Shown here in pieces: positions 35,290 to 46,545 of a stretch of DNA of 64,000 nt. Both the position numbers and the translations under genes were made by a program. The notes under the pieces are model-generated. The model searched no databases and was not told the origin of the DNA. It saw only the letters and a program-made list of their open reading frames with translations. The stretch comes from Diphasiastrum complanatum (taxonomy: Eukaryota > Streptophyta > Lycopodiopsida > Lycopodiales > Lycopodiaceae), in NCBI GenBank assembly GCA_029204225.1, contig CM055113.1:8466352-8530351 (forward strand), given 5' to 3'. How positions within the stretch are numbered: position 1 is the stretch's first letter; each line of letters begins with the position of its first letter.

Positions 35290-35505
35290 CTGATTGTGTC
35301 CCATAGCTGGAGCGGCACAGTAAATTACACGTGCCTCAGTAAGTTGTGTCAAGGGTATAGGCAATTGTGCTCGAGTAGTTTTTGGTCTTGATTTTGCACC
35401 ATCACTTCCAACAAGATTTGAGTTGCAACGCACTCTAAAGTGACAAATAGCTGGCAAGTTCAATAAATCCATGCTCCTTTGAGGGGGGCAAACTTTGCTA
35501 AACAT
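35290..35505 (-). CDS. HDA14-like histone deacetylase, N-terminal exon
   Basis: A 72-codon open segment from ATG 35505 to the donor CAG|GTCTTG. It starts MFSKVCPPQRSMDLL and has an Arg/Ser-containing, acid-poor first 30 residues compatible with an organellar transit peptide. It ends LTQLTEARVIYCAAPAMGHN plus Gln. The AR[VL]IY...AP[AL]MGHN block is characteristic of plant HDA14-type deacetylases and directly precedes the EGHPE block of the exon at 5497-5571. The start is uncertain: the frame stays open 19 codons upstream to a TGA and could be joined there to an earlier exon. Phase 0 at the donor. Confidence 0.8.
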
Positions 35506-36771
35506 TTGAACTCCAGCCAGTTTGCAGCCTATGACAGGTCTCAGAAATAATATAACCAGGTGTCAAACAAGTGCAATGGATCTAAAACCAAGGGTCACAT
35601 ATGCTACAAAATCAACACCAAGGTCAGACTACCTGGGAGTGACTGGCCATGATACCTTTTAAAGAAGCACTCTAGAATTATCAACATGGAACATAGCTCG
35701 GTCTTTTCGTCATAGAATTTAAGAACAGTCAAGTGCATTGATAAATGAAACTTTATAAAATGGACAAGAGTTCTGTGGATGGAACGCCATCTCGTACATA
35801 TTTTTGATTTCAAAAAGTTGTTTGACATGTTTCTTTTTGTGTGTTGTATTTAACCCTCCCTCTCCCCCTAATGGATTTGCAATCCATCCCAGCTGCCTCA
35901 TCAGGGGGAAATTTGACGGACCTCAGGCATCAAACAATCTGATTGGGAGGAGAATACTTTGCATCAAACCATAGTTCGGATGCATCAAACCATCCGCTGG
36001 TTACCATATACCTGTGATAGAATGAATCATTGGCATCTCTGGGATGGAATCGCTGGGCTGCCCCAAGAAACATCGTTACCTTTTGGATTGGTGATCTTGT
36101 CAACTTTTAGTTTTGCTGTCATTTGGTCCTTAATCGAGGCAATAAGCAGCAGTTTTGGCCAAACTGTAGTGTCTTATCAACATTGAATCTTATGTTTTTT
36201 AGAAGATTACTAAATCACTAGCTTTGTTAAAGGTTCTGATAGGTTCCACTTCTGTTTTGGTTAGTGTTGCAAGTTGCAAGGTATGGGCAACAGACATAAA
36301 AAAATCTGATGCCTTTTTCACTTATAGGCTCCAACTGTCACGAAGCATTGGGCACTAAGATACCCAAAGAAAGAACACATCATCCCTAGAATTGATAAGG
36401 ATGAGTTTCAAAAGCTACATCGTACAATTTTTGGCTGGAAAAATTTTAAAAAACAAAGATGCAGCAGTCTGAAGTTTGCTTTCTTGTTAATTTTTAGATC
36501 ATAATTTAGTCATAAACTCATTAGACTGCACAGACTCCCACGCTAACGTCAGTCGCCCGTTATCGCTCATACTGAAATTATTCTATCCCAGCCCTAATCT
36601 CATGTTTTTTTTGCACTTGCTATGATGTGTGATTTGGAATCGTTGTGATGTATGCTCTCGTATTTTGAGCTCTATTTGAGCTCGGTCATGTTGTTCAATG
36701 CAATGTATTTTTTTCTACTGAACGTTTGCTTGATTATTTGTTGTTTGTAGGTTTAGGGTCATGTTGATACG
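35506..36771. other. Upstream flank of the deacetylase, with one exon-like frame
   Basis: Possible 5' region of the deacetylase gene on the minus strand. No clear promoter was found. On the plus strand, 36324-36500 is open for about 58 codons directly after a good acceptor (TTTTTCACTTATAG) and includes WALRYPKKEHIIPRIDKDEF, which reads like real protein but which I cannot assign. GTTTGTAG before 36750 could be the acceptor of a 5' UTR intron of the transposase gene that follows. Confidence 0.35.
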
Positions 36772-39700
36772 ATGTCGGTGCGAGACCGAGGCCTTTGGGC
36801 CGAGGTTGAGCTTACCGACGGGGATGTGGCTACACGCCATGGCTCAGGCACCCGCAAATGGAGATGCTTGCATTGTGGTGGTCACTTCACGGGATCACTC
36901 ACCAGGGTTAGGGCTCACTTGCTGCGGGTCAAAGGGACAGATGGGAGGACATTGGGCATATCTGATTGCCCCCGGATTTCTGATGGGATCTGCAGAGGTT
37001 GTCTACCATGTATGGGCCTGGTACTGCATCACAGGGTTCTAGACAGGGACAGGTAGCAGGAGCAGCTACAGGCAGGTAGGCAGTAGGGCTCACAGGCCGG
37101 CAGGCAGGGCCTACCACGGGTTTTGGGCCCAGTACGTCACGGGCAGGGCATGGTACAGCTGCAGGGCATAGTACATCTCACAGGTTGGGCATGGTACAGG
37201 TTCGGGGCCCAGTACATCACGGGCAGAGCATGGTACAAGTGCAGGGCCCAATACATCACGGGCAGAGCATGGTTCAGGTGCAGGGCCTAGTACAGCACCT
37301 TCAGTTCCATCCGCAGCAGCAGCACGACCATCAGATCTGAGATGAGCATGTTGGTTCAGCGGCAGCAGGTCCTTCTCGTCCCTCCTCGGCAGCAGATGCA
37401 CCACATGCTTCGGCATCTGCTGCCAGAGAGTGACACACCCACAGATCAACCATCCGTTGGGCATGGTAGACCATGAGCACCATATATACAGCAAAGAGGG
37501 GTTAGGCCCAGGCAGCAGACCCTTGATCGATGCGGGTGGCAGAGAGAGCAGCAGGCCCGGTGCACTCGACTGTGTGGCCAGTTCTTTTACGAGTGCGGCA
37601 TTCCTTTTGCTGTTGCTGACACTTGGGTGTTCAGGGAGTTCTGCACACAGATGGCGGTCGTGGATGCTACATGGACACCTCCCAAGCGAGAGGCACTACG
37701 AGGCAGGTTGCTTCGTCAGGAGGAGGAGACCATCATGCGGGAGCTGAGTTCCATTCGCTCAGCTTGGCAGGAGTAAGTACCTAGTCTTTATTATCTCTTT
37801 GCATGTGTTTAGGGTTTACTGGTGGCGCAATTTTTGCATGTGGCTAATGGGTGTTTTGTGGCAGGTATGGATGCACGATATTGAGTGATGGATGGACCGA
37901 CGTTCGTCGGCGATCCGTCATCAATATCTTGGTTTCTTGCCCGCTTTCTATTTGCTATGCTTTCTTCCTTCGATGTTGCTGACCACATCTCACTACTGTC
38001 TAAACTTTTTACTGGATGTCTGTATTGCAGATCACTTCTACGACCATGCGCCTGGTCACTTTTGTCACCAGGAAGAGGCGTGTATTGGCCCTATTCCGCA
38101 CCTTCTCGACCCTAAACCTGAAGAAGCCAGCACCCACATGCTTTGCGTTTTACTTCTTGGTGCTAGAGTGATTGGTGGTGGTGAAGGACGCATTGCAGCG
38201 GATGGTTTCCAGCGAGGCCTTCAGGGACGTTACAGACCTCCCACATGCGGCATTTTTCCAGTCCACTGTGTTCGGTGATGAGTTCTGGAGAGCTAGAGAT
38301 TACTAGGATCCTTCCACCCATTTTCAGAGTGCTGCACCTGGTAGACCATGAGGGGTGCACTCTCGGTCTCATTTACGAGTTCATGGACCGCATCGGAGAG
38401 GGCATTCTGACGTCATCCTTGGATGAGCACAGGTATGACTCTTTAGTGTCTAGCTTGTTGTTTCTCACTCAAGTTTGATGCATTTCTTTTATGCTACGGT
38501 GCATTGATTAATGTAAATTGTCTGTTGTAGGAGGCACAAGATCTCGCATATATGGGAGTCCAGATGGGACTACTTCCACCGACCCATCCACGCCGTAGCC
38601 CACATGTTGCACCCCTTGTGGTGCTCTACCCCAGAGAGGGACGATCCAGAGCTGCACCGGGGATGGGTGGAGTACACGGAGCGCGTATGGCCCGGACCAG
38701 GTACGTGTGAGAAATCGGTTGGTAGCAATGTTACTGCAGTATTGTACTCATCATTGGTAGTGAGTTCGAGGGGTCTTACATGTGCCATGTTTTTTCTTTT
38801 GTCAACAGGTCCGATTCTGGCCAACATTGCAAGCCAGCTGCTCGCATTTGAGCGCTTCCAATTTCCTTTCGATGGAGAGCAGAGTCGGCGGAGGGAGGAT
38901 CAGCTAAGGCCCGTTACATGGTGGTGCATCCACGGGTGCAGCACAGGTGACCTGCGGCGATTGGCTGAGAGAGTCCTTGCACGGGACTGTTCAGCAGGAG
39001 CTTGCGAGCGGAATTGGAGCACCTGGGCCTTGTATCACACGCAAAAGAGGAACAGGTTATCCATCGAGCAGTGCAGGCGGTTGGTGTTTGTGAACACCAA
39101 CGGCCATATGCTGAGGCGCACACGAGGAGAGGGTCTCAGATGCTCGAGGTGAGTCACATCATCACCCCTTTTTTCTTGCTACGCTTTGATGAATTGAATT
39201 GCTTTCGAAATATGCAGTGAGTTGCACAATACCTGCCTGACAAGAATATACATTTTTTTTTATTGCAGGTGAACCCTGACACTTGCAAGGTGGATTCGAT
39301 AGTTGCTGCTCCTCGGGCACCACCCACGCAGGAGGAGATGGATGATGAGATCCATAGAGAGTTCTACAGACAGGCACAGGCTGATGCACAGGCTTTACGG
39401 CAGAGGGAGAGGGCTGAGGAGGGAGATGATGAGGGCTCGGAGGGTGGAGAGATGCTCGGGGCAGACTATGTGGAGGAGGAGGAGTGGGTTGAGGGGGGAT
39501 ACGGAGGAGGACGAGGAGATGGGGGCGGAGGCACAGGGGGATGACCTGGCTGACCGCTAGTGGACCCTGATGCGGAGACAGAGGAGGAGCCAGTCATTCC
39601 TGCACATAGGCCTAGGGGGAGACCTAGAGGTTCTGATAGGGGGGGGATGAGTACTCTTTTTGTAGACAGGAGTGGAGCATCACAGGCAGCCGTCGGCCAG

Positions 39701-40017
39701 GCATCATCACAGTGGGTAGGGCCATCCCAGGGCGTAGGGTCACAGCCACCTGACACACAGACACGACGGAGTAGACATAGGGTTGGGGGCAGCCAGATGG
39801 GGGCCAAAGGAGGGGAGAGAGGCAGAGGCAGAGGTAAAGGTAGAGGTAGAGGCAGAGGCAGGGGGAGGGGGGGGGATCCAAAGCCAGAGCACGCAGCAGA
39901 GCCAGGGCCACACCATGGCATATGGTTCCCTCCAGTTTCGATTCATCTGCGGACCCTTGGGATCTGCAGTCAGGCACAAATTCAGATGATTTATCCTACC
40001 TGACTCTGACGAGTCTT
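36772..40017 (+). pseudogene. hAT-superfamily transposase gene with BED finger and DUF659, copy 1
   Basis: Start ATG 36772. A BED zinc finger (KWRCLHCGGHFTGS, then RVRAHLL) comes first. A linker follows with a coding minisatellite at about 37120-37300 (repeat GPSTSRAEHG). Next are a helical segment ending IRSAWQE, an intron (37774-37865) and the DUF659 start YGCTILSDGWTD. The central catalytic part is partly deleted. Then come LVDHEGCTLGLIYEFMDRIG, an intron (38435-38530), YFHRPIHAVAHMLHP, an intron (38701-38809) and the hAT C-terminal dimerisation block (VTWWCIHG...ACERNWSTWALYHTQKRN). An acidic tail and a Gly/Arg repeat (39800-39890) end it. Frameshifts near 37930 and 38330 disable it. Confidence 0.8.
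37115..37300 (+). repeat. Coding minisatellite, about 38-bp units, five copies
   Basis: Units resemble GGGCCCAGTACATCACGGGC plus AGAGCATGGTACAGGTGCA with small changes. In one frame they encode GPxTSRAEHGxxA repeats within the transposase linker between BED finger and DUF659. Confidence 0.75.
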
Positions 40018-40191
40018 AGTTGTATGGTTTTCATTACGTTCATGGAACATCATTGTACCCCATTTTGGTGCCATGTTGCCCGATATTATATATTATGATG
40101 ATCCTATTGACAGCATTGTCATAATTCAATATTGTTCTTTGTGGTTTTAGTTCAATAACTTCAATTTTATGGTTTATGGTTTGTAGGGAGA

Positions 40192-40239
40192 GAGAGAGAG
40201 AGAGAGAGACAAACAGAGAGAGAGAGAGAGAGAGAGAGA
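40192..40239. repeat. (GA)n microsatellite
   Basis: Two GA tracts split by GACAAACA, in the 3' flank of transposase copy 1. A third, irregular GA stretch lies at 40332-40363. Confidence 0.93.
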
Positions 40240-40331
40240 ATGGTTGAAAAATGTTTCATTTAAGGTTTAGTAGGGTTGAATGATTCAGCTGGGTTTTTGT
40301 TCAGCATGGTTTTAGTTCCATTTGTTGTGAT

Positions 40332-40520
40332 CAGAGAGAGAGATAGAGAGAGGGAGAATCAGAGAGCCTGGGAGTTAATACACCTAAATTGGACCATCCT
40401 GCACCCGAAACATTCGGCAAACTACACAGTCATAATGCTCTATTACCTAAAATAATTTCAAAAAAAAAAAAAGATTCTGCACGATTCTCTGAAAAACTCG
40501 AAACGCGATTCTGAATCGCG
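40332..40520 (+). repeat. Dispersed repeat, copy 2
   Basis: GAGGGAGAATCAGAGAG, then CCTGGGAGTTAATACACC and TAAATTGGACCATCCTGCAC, a run of A, and CTGCACGATTCT. Same order as the minus strand of 23320-23600. It ends with an AATCGCG/CGCGATT inverted motif (40504-40532). Confidence 0.75.
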
Positions 40521-40717
40521 ATTCTAATCGCGTGCATCTATGGTTTCAGGTTCATTTCCAAAAATTTCAGGTCCAATTCCAGTAGGTGTTAGCCTTTAGG
40601 TCCAAAACTATTTGTGAGAAATAAAAATAAAACACGCACACACACCCATATGTATAGATACGTTCCGAGATGCTAGTGATTTTTTTTTGAAAATATATTA
40701 TATGTATATCATAGTGC

Positions 40718-40800
40718 CTTGTGGTACCGCCAGTACCATAATGGTGGTACCGCCAGTATGGTGCCGCCCTCGGACCCGCGGTACCAGGGCGGCACCATAT
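40718..40800. repeat. GC-rich palindromic block downstream of transposase copy 1
   Basis: Contains two GGTACCGCCAGTA units and a stem GCCGCCCT...AGGGCGGC (40763-40793). Its reverse complement resembles 48957-49009, downstream of transposase copy 2: both read GCGGCACCATACTGG, then GGTACCAC, and end CGGTACCACAA. Possible subterminal transposase-binding region. Confidence 0.7.
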
Positions 40801-41061
40801 TTGATATTTTCTTTTGTAAAAGAATGCATCTAGGGGAGGATACAAAAAATAGGCCAAAAAAATGCAGAAAAAACGGTTTAGGGTGCAAAAAAAACGGGAC
40901 AGTACACGGGGCAGGGGGCAAGTACAACAGCACATGGGCACTGTGGGAGAGCAGACCATGGGGCCAATGGGAGAGCAGCACGTGGGAGAGCAACACATGG
41001 GGGCGGGTACAACGGCACATGGAGGGATCATCAACAACTGCACATGGGCAAACAGGTTGTG

Positions 41062-41540
41062 GGGATAAATAGGCACTCACAATGCCATTGTGAGAGGCAT
41101 TTTCAGAGGTTGTGAGAGTGCCAGTGAGAGCCAATGAGAGACTGTGAGAGCCTATGTGAGCCTGTTTGAGAACCAGGGTGCTATGAGAGAAAGTGGATCG
41201 AGATGGCAGAGCACATACCACCGAAGCCTGAGGGCGAAGCAAGGAGAAAGCTCGAGGAAGATGTCCGAAGGCACAACGAAAGGCATCGAAAGTTCAAGGC
41301 GGAATTTGCAGAGATGCAACGACAGGGTCGGCGAGACACCCGGATCCGGAGCCCCCCGCCCCCGCTGTCGAGGGGGATGAGGGGAAGCGGATTGCACAGC
41401 AGCTGGCCATGGTCAGGGAAAGGGTGCGAATTTGTCAGGCTAACCAGGAGGCAGAGCGAGAGCGATAGAACAATGCACTTGACCAGGGTGAGGAGTCAGT
41501 GGAGGATAGGAATGATAAGACTAGTAAATGAGGCGGCATA
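41062..41540 (+). pseudogene. Small basic/coiled-coil ORF with a nearby TATA-like box
   Basis: GGATAAATAGGC at about 41060 lies 140 bp before ATG 41203. Between them GAG/GTGAGAG-rich short repeats occur. The ORF starts MAEHIPPKPEGEARRKLEE and is rich in K, R and E. A frameshift near 41335 moves into a second helical, charged segment (IAQQLAMVRERVRICQANQE), followed by a TAG and an acidic end. No family recognised. It may be an accessory ORF of the neighbouring hAT-like elements or a chance frame. Confidence 0.4.
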
Positions 41541-41560
41541 TAGAGAGATAGTTGTATAAA

Positions 41561-42208
41561 AAATAGACCCAGCCGTATGTGGCGGGATACGTAATGTTAT
41601 TTTGATACATCTCTCGAATTAGTATACAATGTATTTTTTGTGCAACACGCGCCTGGTTTTGTGAAACGCAATCTCTGTATTTTTTAAATGCAATGTAATG
41701 TATGTGTTTATGAAATGCTGTGTTTTATCTCGATTATGGTGAGCATGGGCATGTGAAATCTGTCAGAAATCAGGGGGAAAAAAAGGAGCGATTACTCTTT
41801 TAATGATCGTTTGAAGTGCATGTGCTATCAGTTTGCTACGACATCAATGATCAGCTTGTAGGTGCATTCCAGTGAAGTGCATTTGCTATCAATCTCTGCA
41901 ATTGAGATGAATTGAAAATACAATTCACACACGCACATACAATTTCAGATAAAATTGAAGACAGAGCATCACATTTAGACATCGACAGATACATAATGTG
42001 CAACAAATAAAGTGTGTCCCAAATTGGATACAATGTATAAAATGGTCTAAATACAATGTCCGACCATCTGGCCGCCAAACATGGAACATGATATCAAACT
42101 GCTAGATATAAAATTACAGAGCCACAATCAATACTCTGGCTCTGACTCAAACAAAGGCTCCGGAGACAACTCAGGGCCTCGAGCTGACTCTCACAGCCGA
42201 TATCTATG
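41561..42208. other. AT-rich flank; minus strand may be the 3' end of the gene at 47251-48215
   Basis: Across the retrotransposon target site CTATG, the minus strand of 42208-42110 continues an acidic Ser/Glu-rich coding texture (ELSPEPLFESEPEY, then stop) seen at 47260-47330. Otherwise no feature. Confidence 0.4.
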
Positions 42209-42915
42209 TGTTAAAGCCTTTACTCCCTGTCTCGGTTATTTACAGTTTTCAGAGACACATGTACGTTTTGTAATTATTGTAATAACTGAAATGGCTAAGT
42301 CACCAGCCTGTGGTGACCTTTTGTAAGTAAATTGTAAATAAACTGTAATTAGTTGGCATTGGACCTCAGAGAGTCGTGCTTAGCTTTGGCATGGGGTACT
42401 GGGTCATTTATTAGGAGTGGCTGGACTGACCTCCTACAATGTAGGAGAGTTGACTAGTCAACGGGACATGTGTCATATGCTCACTGGGACACTTGGTCCA
42501 GTGAATGAGTGACACATGTCAGCGTTGACCGGTCAAACATGACACGTGTCACATGCTCACTGGGACACTTGGTCCAGTGTATGAGTGACACATGTCATCC
42601 TACTCACTTGCCTATGTGTCAAAGTACTGCCAAGTGGCAAGTGTCGACTGTGCATGGAATTGGCCATGTGTCGACGTTAGGAAAGGTCAGAGTTAAGGGG
42701 TGCTTGAGGATTGTGCATAAGTGAGCCTAGAGAGAGGCATTCCGGATCATAATCTATGCAGCAAAGGTTGGGAGGAGACAAGGCAGCCAGCTCCACCATG
42801 TTTTGTGTGCTTTGATGTTTGTACATGCAGGGAAATCAACAGGGATCGACATTGCTGATTGTTGTGCACGGGATAGGCCAGGTTTTAAGTGAAGTTTCAG
42901 ATTTGGAGTCTGACA
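42209..42915 (+). repeat. 5' LTR of the chromovirus
   Basis: A 707-bp LTR. It contains two direct copies of an about 70-bp unit (CACTGGGACACTTGGTCCAG, flanked by GTTGACTAGTCAAC or GTTGACCGGTCAAAC), i.e. palindromic GTTGAC..GTCAAC sites at 42450 and 42524. The last about 60 bp read GGAAATCAACAGGGATCGAC and GAGTCTGACA. Confidence 0.9.
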
Positions 42916-42917
42916 TC

Positions 42918-42930
42918 TGGTATCAGAGCC
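42918..42930 (+). other. Primer binding site of the chromovirus
   Basis: TGGTATCAGAGCC, 2 bp after the LTR; initiator-Met tRNA type. Confidence 0.9.
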
Positions 42931-43449
42931 AAGGTTTGCAAGTTTTGGAAGCTTGGGATAGCAAAAAACAAACACGTTCTAGAGAGAGAAAGGGGAGTTT
43001 TTTGCTCATAACTTTTGATTGAGAGCTCAGATGGCTATGGGATCTGTTGCAAACTATTCCTATTGCTAAGGCACAGTAGATTAGTCACAGGAGCCAACCC
43101 CAGCAGCGAAATCCAAGCGATTTTGAGAACTTTCTTGTGGCTGGTGGGCGCTGGCAGGCTGAAGAGTTTTTTCTTCGTAACTTTCCGCTCGGTTCTTGGA
43201 TCATCCTTAAATTTTGGGAGTCTTCTAGGCAGACCTCAAGGGCTGTAGTATGCAATTTACAGCAAAGAAAACGGAGTCCTATGGTGTTTTTTCAAAATTT
43301 GGTTCTCATACATAGGTGCAAAACCAGCCGAGAAGAAATTGCTTGATGATTGGGCAATTCTAGCCTAAACCGGACTGTTAAGTTTTAAACTCATTCTTGC
43401 CGATAATTTTGACCTCTAAGCAGGTGGACAGGTTTGCAACACTGTAAAC

Positions 43450-46400
43450 ATGGATCCGTTGGAGGGTTCTAGCACTGAGATACTGAGAATCAAGGAAGTG
43501 GCAGCCAAGGTGGATTCTATGGAGGTGATTTTTCAACAAATCCTTGAATGTTGAAGACATCAAGATCCTCACAAGAACCGGAAGCAGTATGATTGTTTGA
43601 GTGTTTCATTTTGTGGAGGGCTTGCATGGAAGTCTCAAAACCTTTCTTTGTAAAGAAGCAGACTCGTAGCCTCCAAGGAGCAGTTCAGATAGCCCTGTTG
43701 TTGAAACACGTAATAAGGTTCAGGCACTTTTTTGGCTCTTGGGGTAACCAGAGGCTCAAAAGCATTGAAAGTCAATTTGTGCAAAGGCAAGTTTCAGGTG
43801 ACCTGAAAGGAGAAGGAGCAGGGGCTTCCGAGGACAAAGGATTGTATGGGCGGTCTAATGTCCAAAGAGGTCATCGTCCTTCAGTGCGACAAGCAGTTGT
43901 AGCTTCTAGGGACAACGATTGTATGGGCAATCCGATGTTCAGAAGGGGCCAAGGATGTTTGTTGCTAATGCCGCAAGACCAAGGGTGTTCCAAAAGAGAG
44001 AGTTTTGCTTTGGTTACTTGGTAGGATGCATGTGGAAGGAATGCCTATGGAATCCAATGCGGACTTCATTCAATTTGCTAGTGAGACAGGCACGAGCACC
44101 TGTGGCTATTGAAGAGCTGGAGCAGGATGAACTCCAGGGAAGTACTCTTCATCTTGTGAAAGTGTCGATGATCAGGTAAGGTTGATGTTATTTCTTTTGC
44201 CACAATTGTTTAAAACGATGCAACACATGTATCAATTTCCAGGTACTTCTTGATTGTTATGACTGGACAGTTGTGTGGTATGAATGTGTGTTCTGCTTGA
44301 CACTAGGTCCTCTCATAACGTACTTGACTTTGATTGAAAGGTTGACTGTGAGCATGCAACCATCCCTGTACTGGTACATAGTCGTGAGGGCTGATGGAAA
44401 GGGTACAATTGGGGGAGGTTTCAGGGTTGTGGATATGCCATTAACCATTCAAAGTTAGGTTAAGAAGTTGGATATAAAGATAATGTGTTTGGCACGTTTT
44501 GATGTGGTACTTGGGATATGTTGGCACGTAGTACGGAAACTCTACATCGCTTGGGGTACTCATGTGTGCGAGTTCAGCGCAATGGTAGAATCCATTCACT
44601 TTGAGGTGAGCCCGATGTGCCTCCAAGACCTTTGATCATGGTAGCTTAGTATGTGGGGGTTCATTGTAAGCATATATGGTTTTGTTTTTGTTTGATATGT
44701 TTACTGCTGGTTCCAAAAGTAACATATGGCAAGAACAAGCTGACTTACTTAAGAACCTAGACCAATAGATGGGTCATGGCGTATGTGTGTGGGCTTATCG
44801 ATACTTGAACTCCCCAAGGGCAAAGGACGGTATGGGACGCCCAATGTTCAAGGAGTTTGTCAAGCATTGATATCCTATTCCACATATTGATGATCCGGTA
44901 TTGTACGGTGAAAGCAAAGTTGTTTGAAAAATGGATATTAGTAACTCAGAGTTCATGAAGTGCATGCGCGTAAGACTGCCTTCAGAACTTGTTTCATTCG
45001 CTGTAACTTTTTGGTTATGCCTTTGATTGACCAACGCCCCAACAACATGTATGATGTTGATGAACAATGTACTCAGACCGTTCATGGATGACGGTTTGGT
45101 TTACAGTTGTGGTGACGTGTCGTATGTAACTCACCTTAGAGCTGTTTGTCAACCCTGAGGGATAAAATCTTGTTTGCTAATGATAATAAAAGATAACATA
45201 TTTGGGTGTTATCGTGTTAGCTGAAGGCATAAAACCGAATCCGGTATTGAGGGGCTCTCTTGGATTGTTTGGGTTTTGTTGCAAGGTGTGAAGGGTTGTT
45301 CACCCATGGCTGCACCTTTGACCAAATATGCTATAGAATAATAAGTGGACAGAAGTTCAGCAATGAAGTTTCAACACTTTGAAACAAGTTGTGGCTGACT
45401 TTGTCACATTAAAGATAGTAGACCCTCAGAAACCATTTGTCATAGTAACGGATGCAAGTGATGTCGTCGTTGGTACAATTCTGATGCACGAGGGTAGGCC
45501 AGTGGCCTTTGTGAGTGAGAAGCTCAAACCTGCTCAGAAGAGTTGTATGCCATTGTCCATGCTTTGAAAGTATGGAGGCATTTTTTTTGTGTGTGGTGGT
45601 GCAGGTTTGTATACGCCGACCATGACATTTTTATGTATTTCTGCAATTAGCCAGGTGGGCTGAATTGATGCAGGAATTTCACATCAAAATTCGGTACAGG
45701 AAAGGTATCAAAAATCGTGTGCTTCTTGATGCATTATCTCGTATATTGTATCGAATGTCTTTTGTGGTCATAGAGAATGACCTAATTGCTGAGATCAGAT
45801 AAATTCAGCAAGAGGATCCTCATTGTTTATTGTAAGAGGTTGTGAGAGAGGTAAATCTTGGCCAAGTAGAGTCTCAGAAGGAGAACTCTGATCTCTTTGC
45901 TCTCACTTGCCTGAAGTATACCATGGCAGATGGTATAGTTAAAGGAAATGGCAAACTCCCCATTTCAGTTAGTATTAAGTAAAGGGCTGTGTAGGGAGAT
46001 TTTGCATTTATGTTATGATAGTACTGGTGCTAGTCATCCGGGTGTGGATTGGACCTATGAGATGATCCTATGTAACTTTTGGTGGCCCAATATGGTTTTA
46101 GGCCTACTAGTTTTGTTACGGTGGGAATTCCTCAAAGCGCCTAGTATAGATGATTTCTAACTCTATGAGTAAGATGCTTGAGTTAGTTGAAAAAATTTAA
46201 GACAAGCAATCGTGGTGCTAGTGAGAGCCGAGTGTGATCGCCAGTAGTATGGGATGTTGGTTATCATAGGAGGCTTGATTAGGCCAGTTGTTGTCGACAA
46301 CTCCGGTGTACGGAGATGAGTCAGTTGTGACTCTATTCAGGAGCATGGAGAGGAGATCCATGAGCCAACAAGGATATTCGATAGGCGGGAGAAACGTTTG

Positions 46401-46545
46401 TGTAACCGCTTGATCTTTGATATATCTAGTTGCTTGGCATGGAAGACCTCTTACAGATGTTGCCTGGGAGACCGCGCACGGTTTGCATGCACAATACCCA
46501 AAGTTTGGTCATCGCGGACGATGTCTTTTTTTGAGTGGGAAGGGA
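43450..46545 (+). pseudogene. Chromovirus gag-pol remnant with chromodomain
   Basis: Gag begins at 43450 (MDPLEGSSTEILRIKE). A protease-region remnant lies near 44480 (ARFDVVLGICWHVVRKLYIA). RT pieces near 44860-45080 include YPIPHIDD and PTTCMMLMNNVLRPFMDD. RNase H is at 45379-45660 (KPFVIVTDASDVVVGTILM, then ELYAIVHALKVWRHFF). The integrase zinc-finger part is at 46015-46095 (HPGVDWTYEMILCNFWWPNM). A C-terminal chromodomain remnant is at about 46372-46540 (IFDRREKRLCNR, then PLTDVAWETAHGLHAQYPKF). Chromodomains are thought to steer integration to heterochromatin. All domains carry stops or shifts. Confidence 0.8.

Noticed and set aside
40567-41242. Minus-strand frames of 169 and 177 codons rich in Cys and Pro
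   Set aside because: They run across palindromes and short GTGAGAG/CACATGGG repeats and have no recognisable family.
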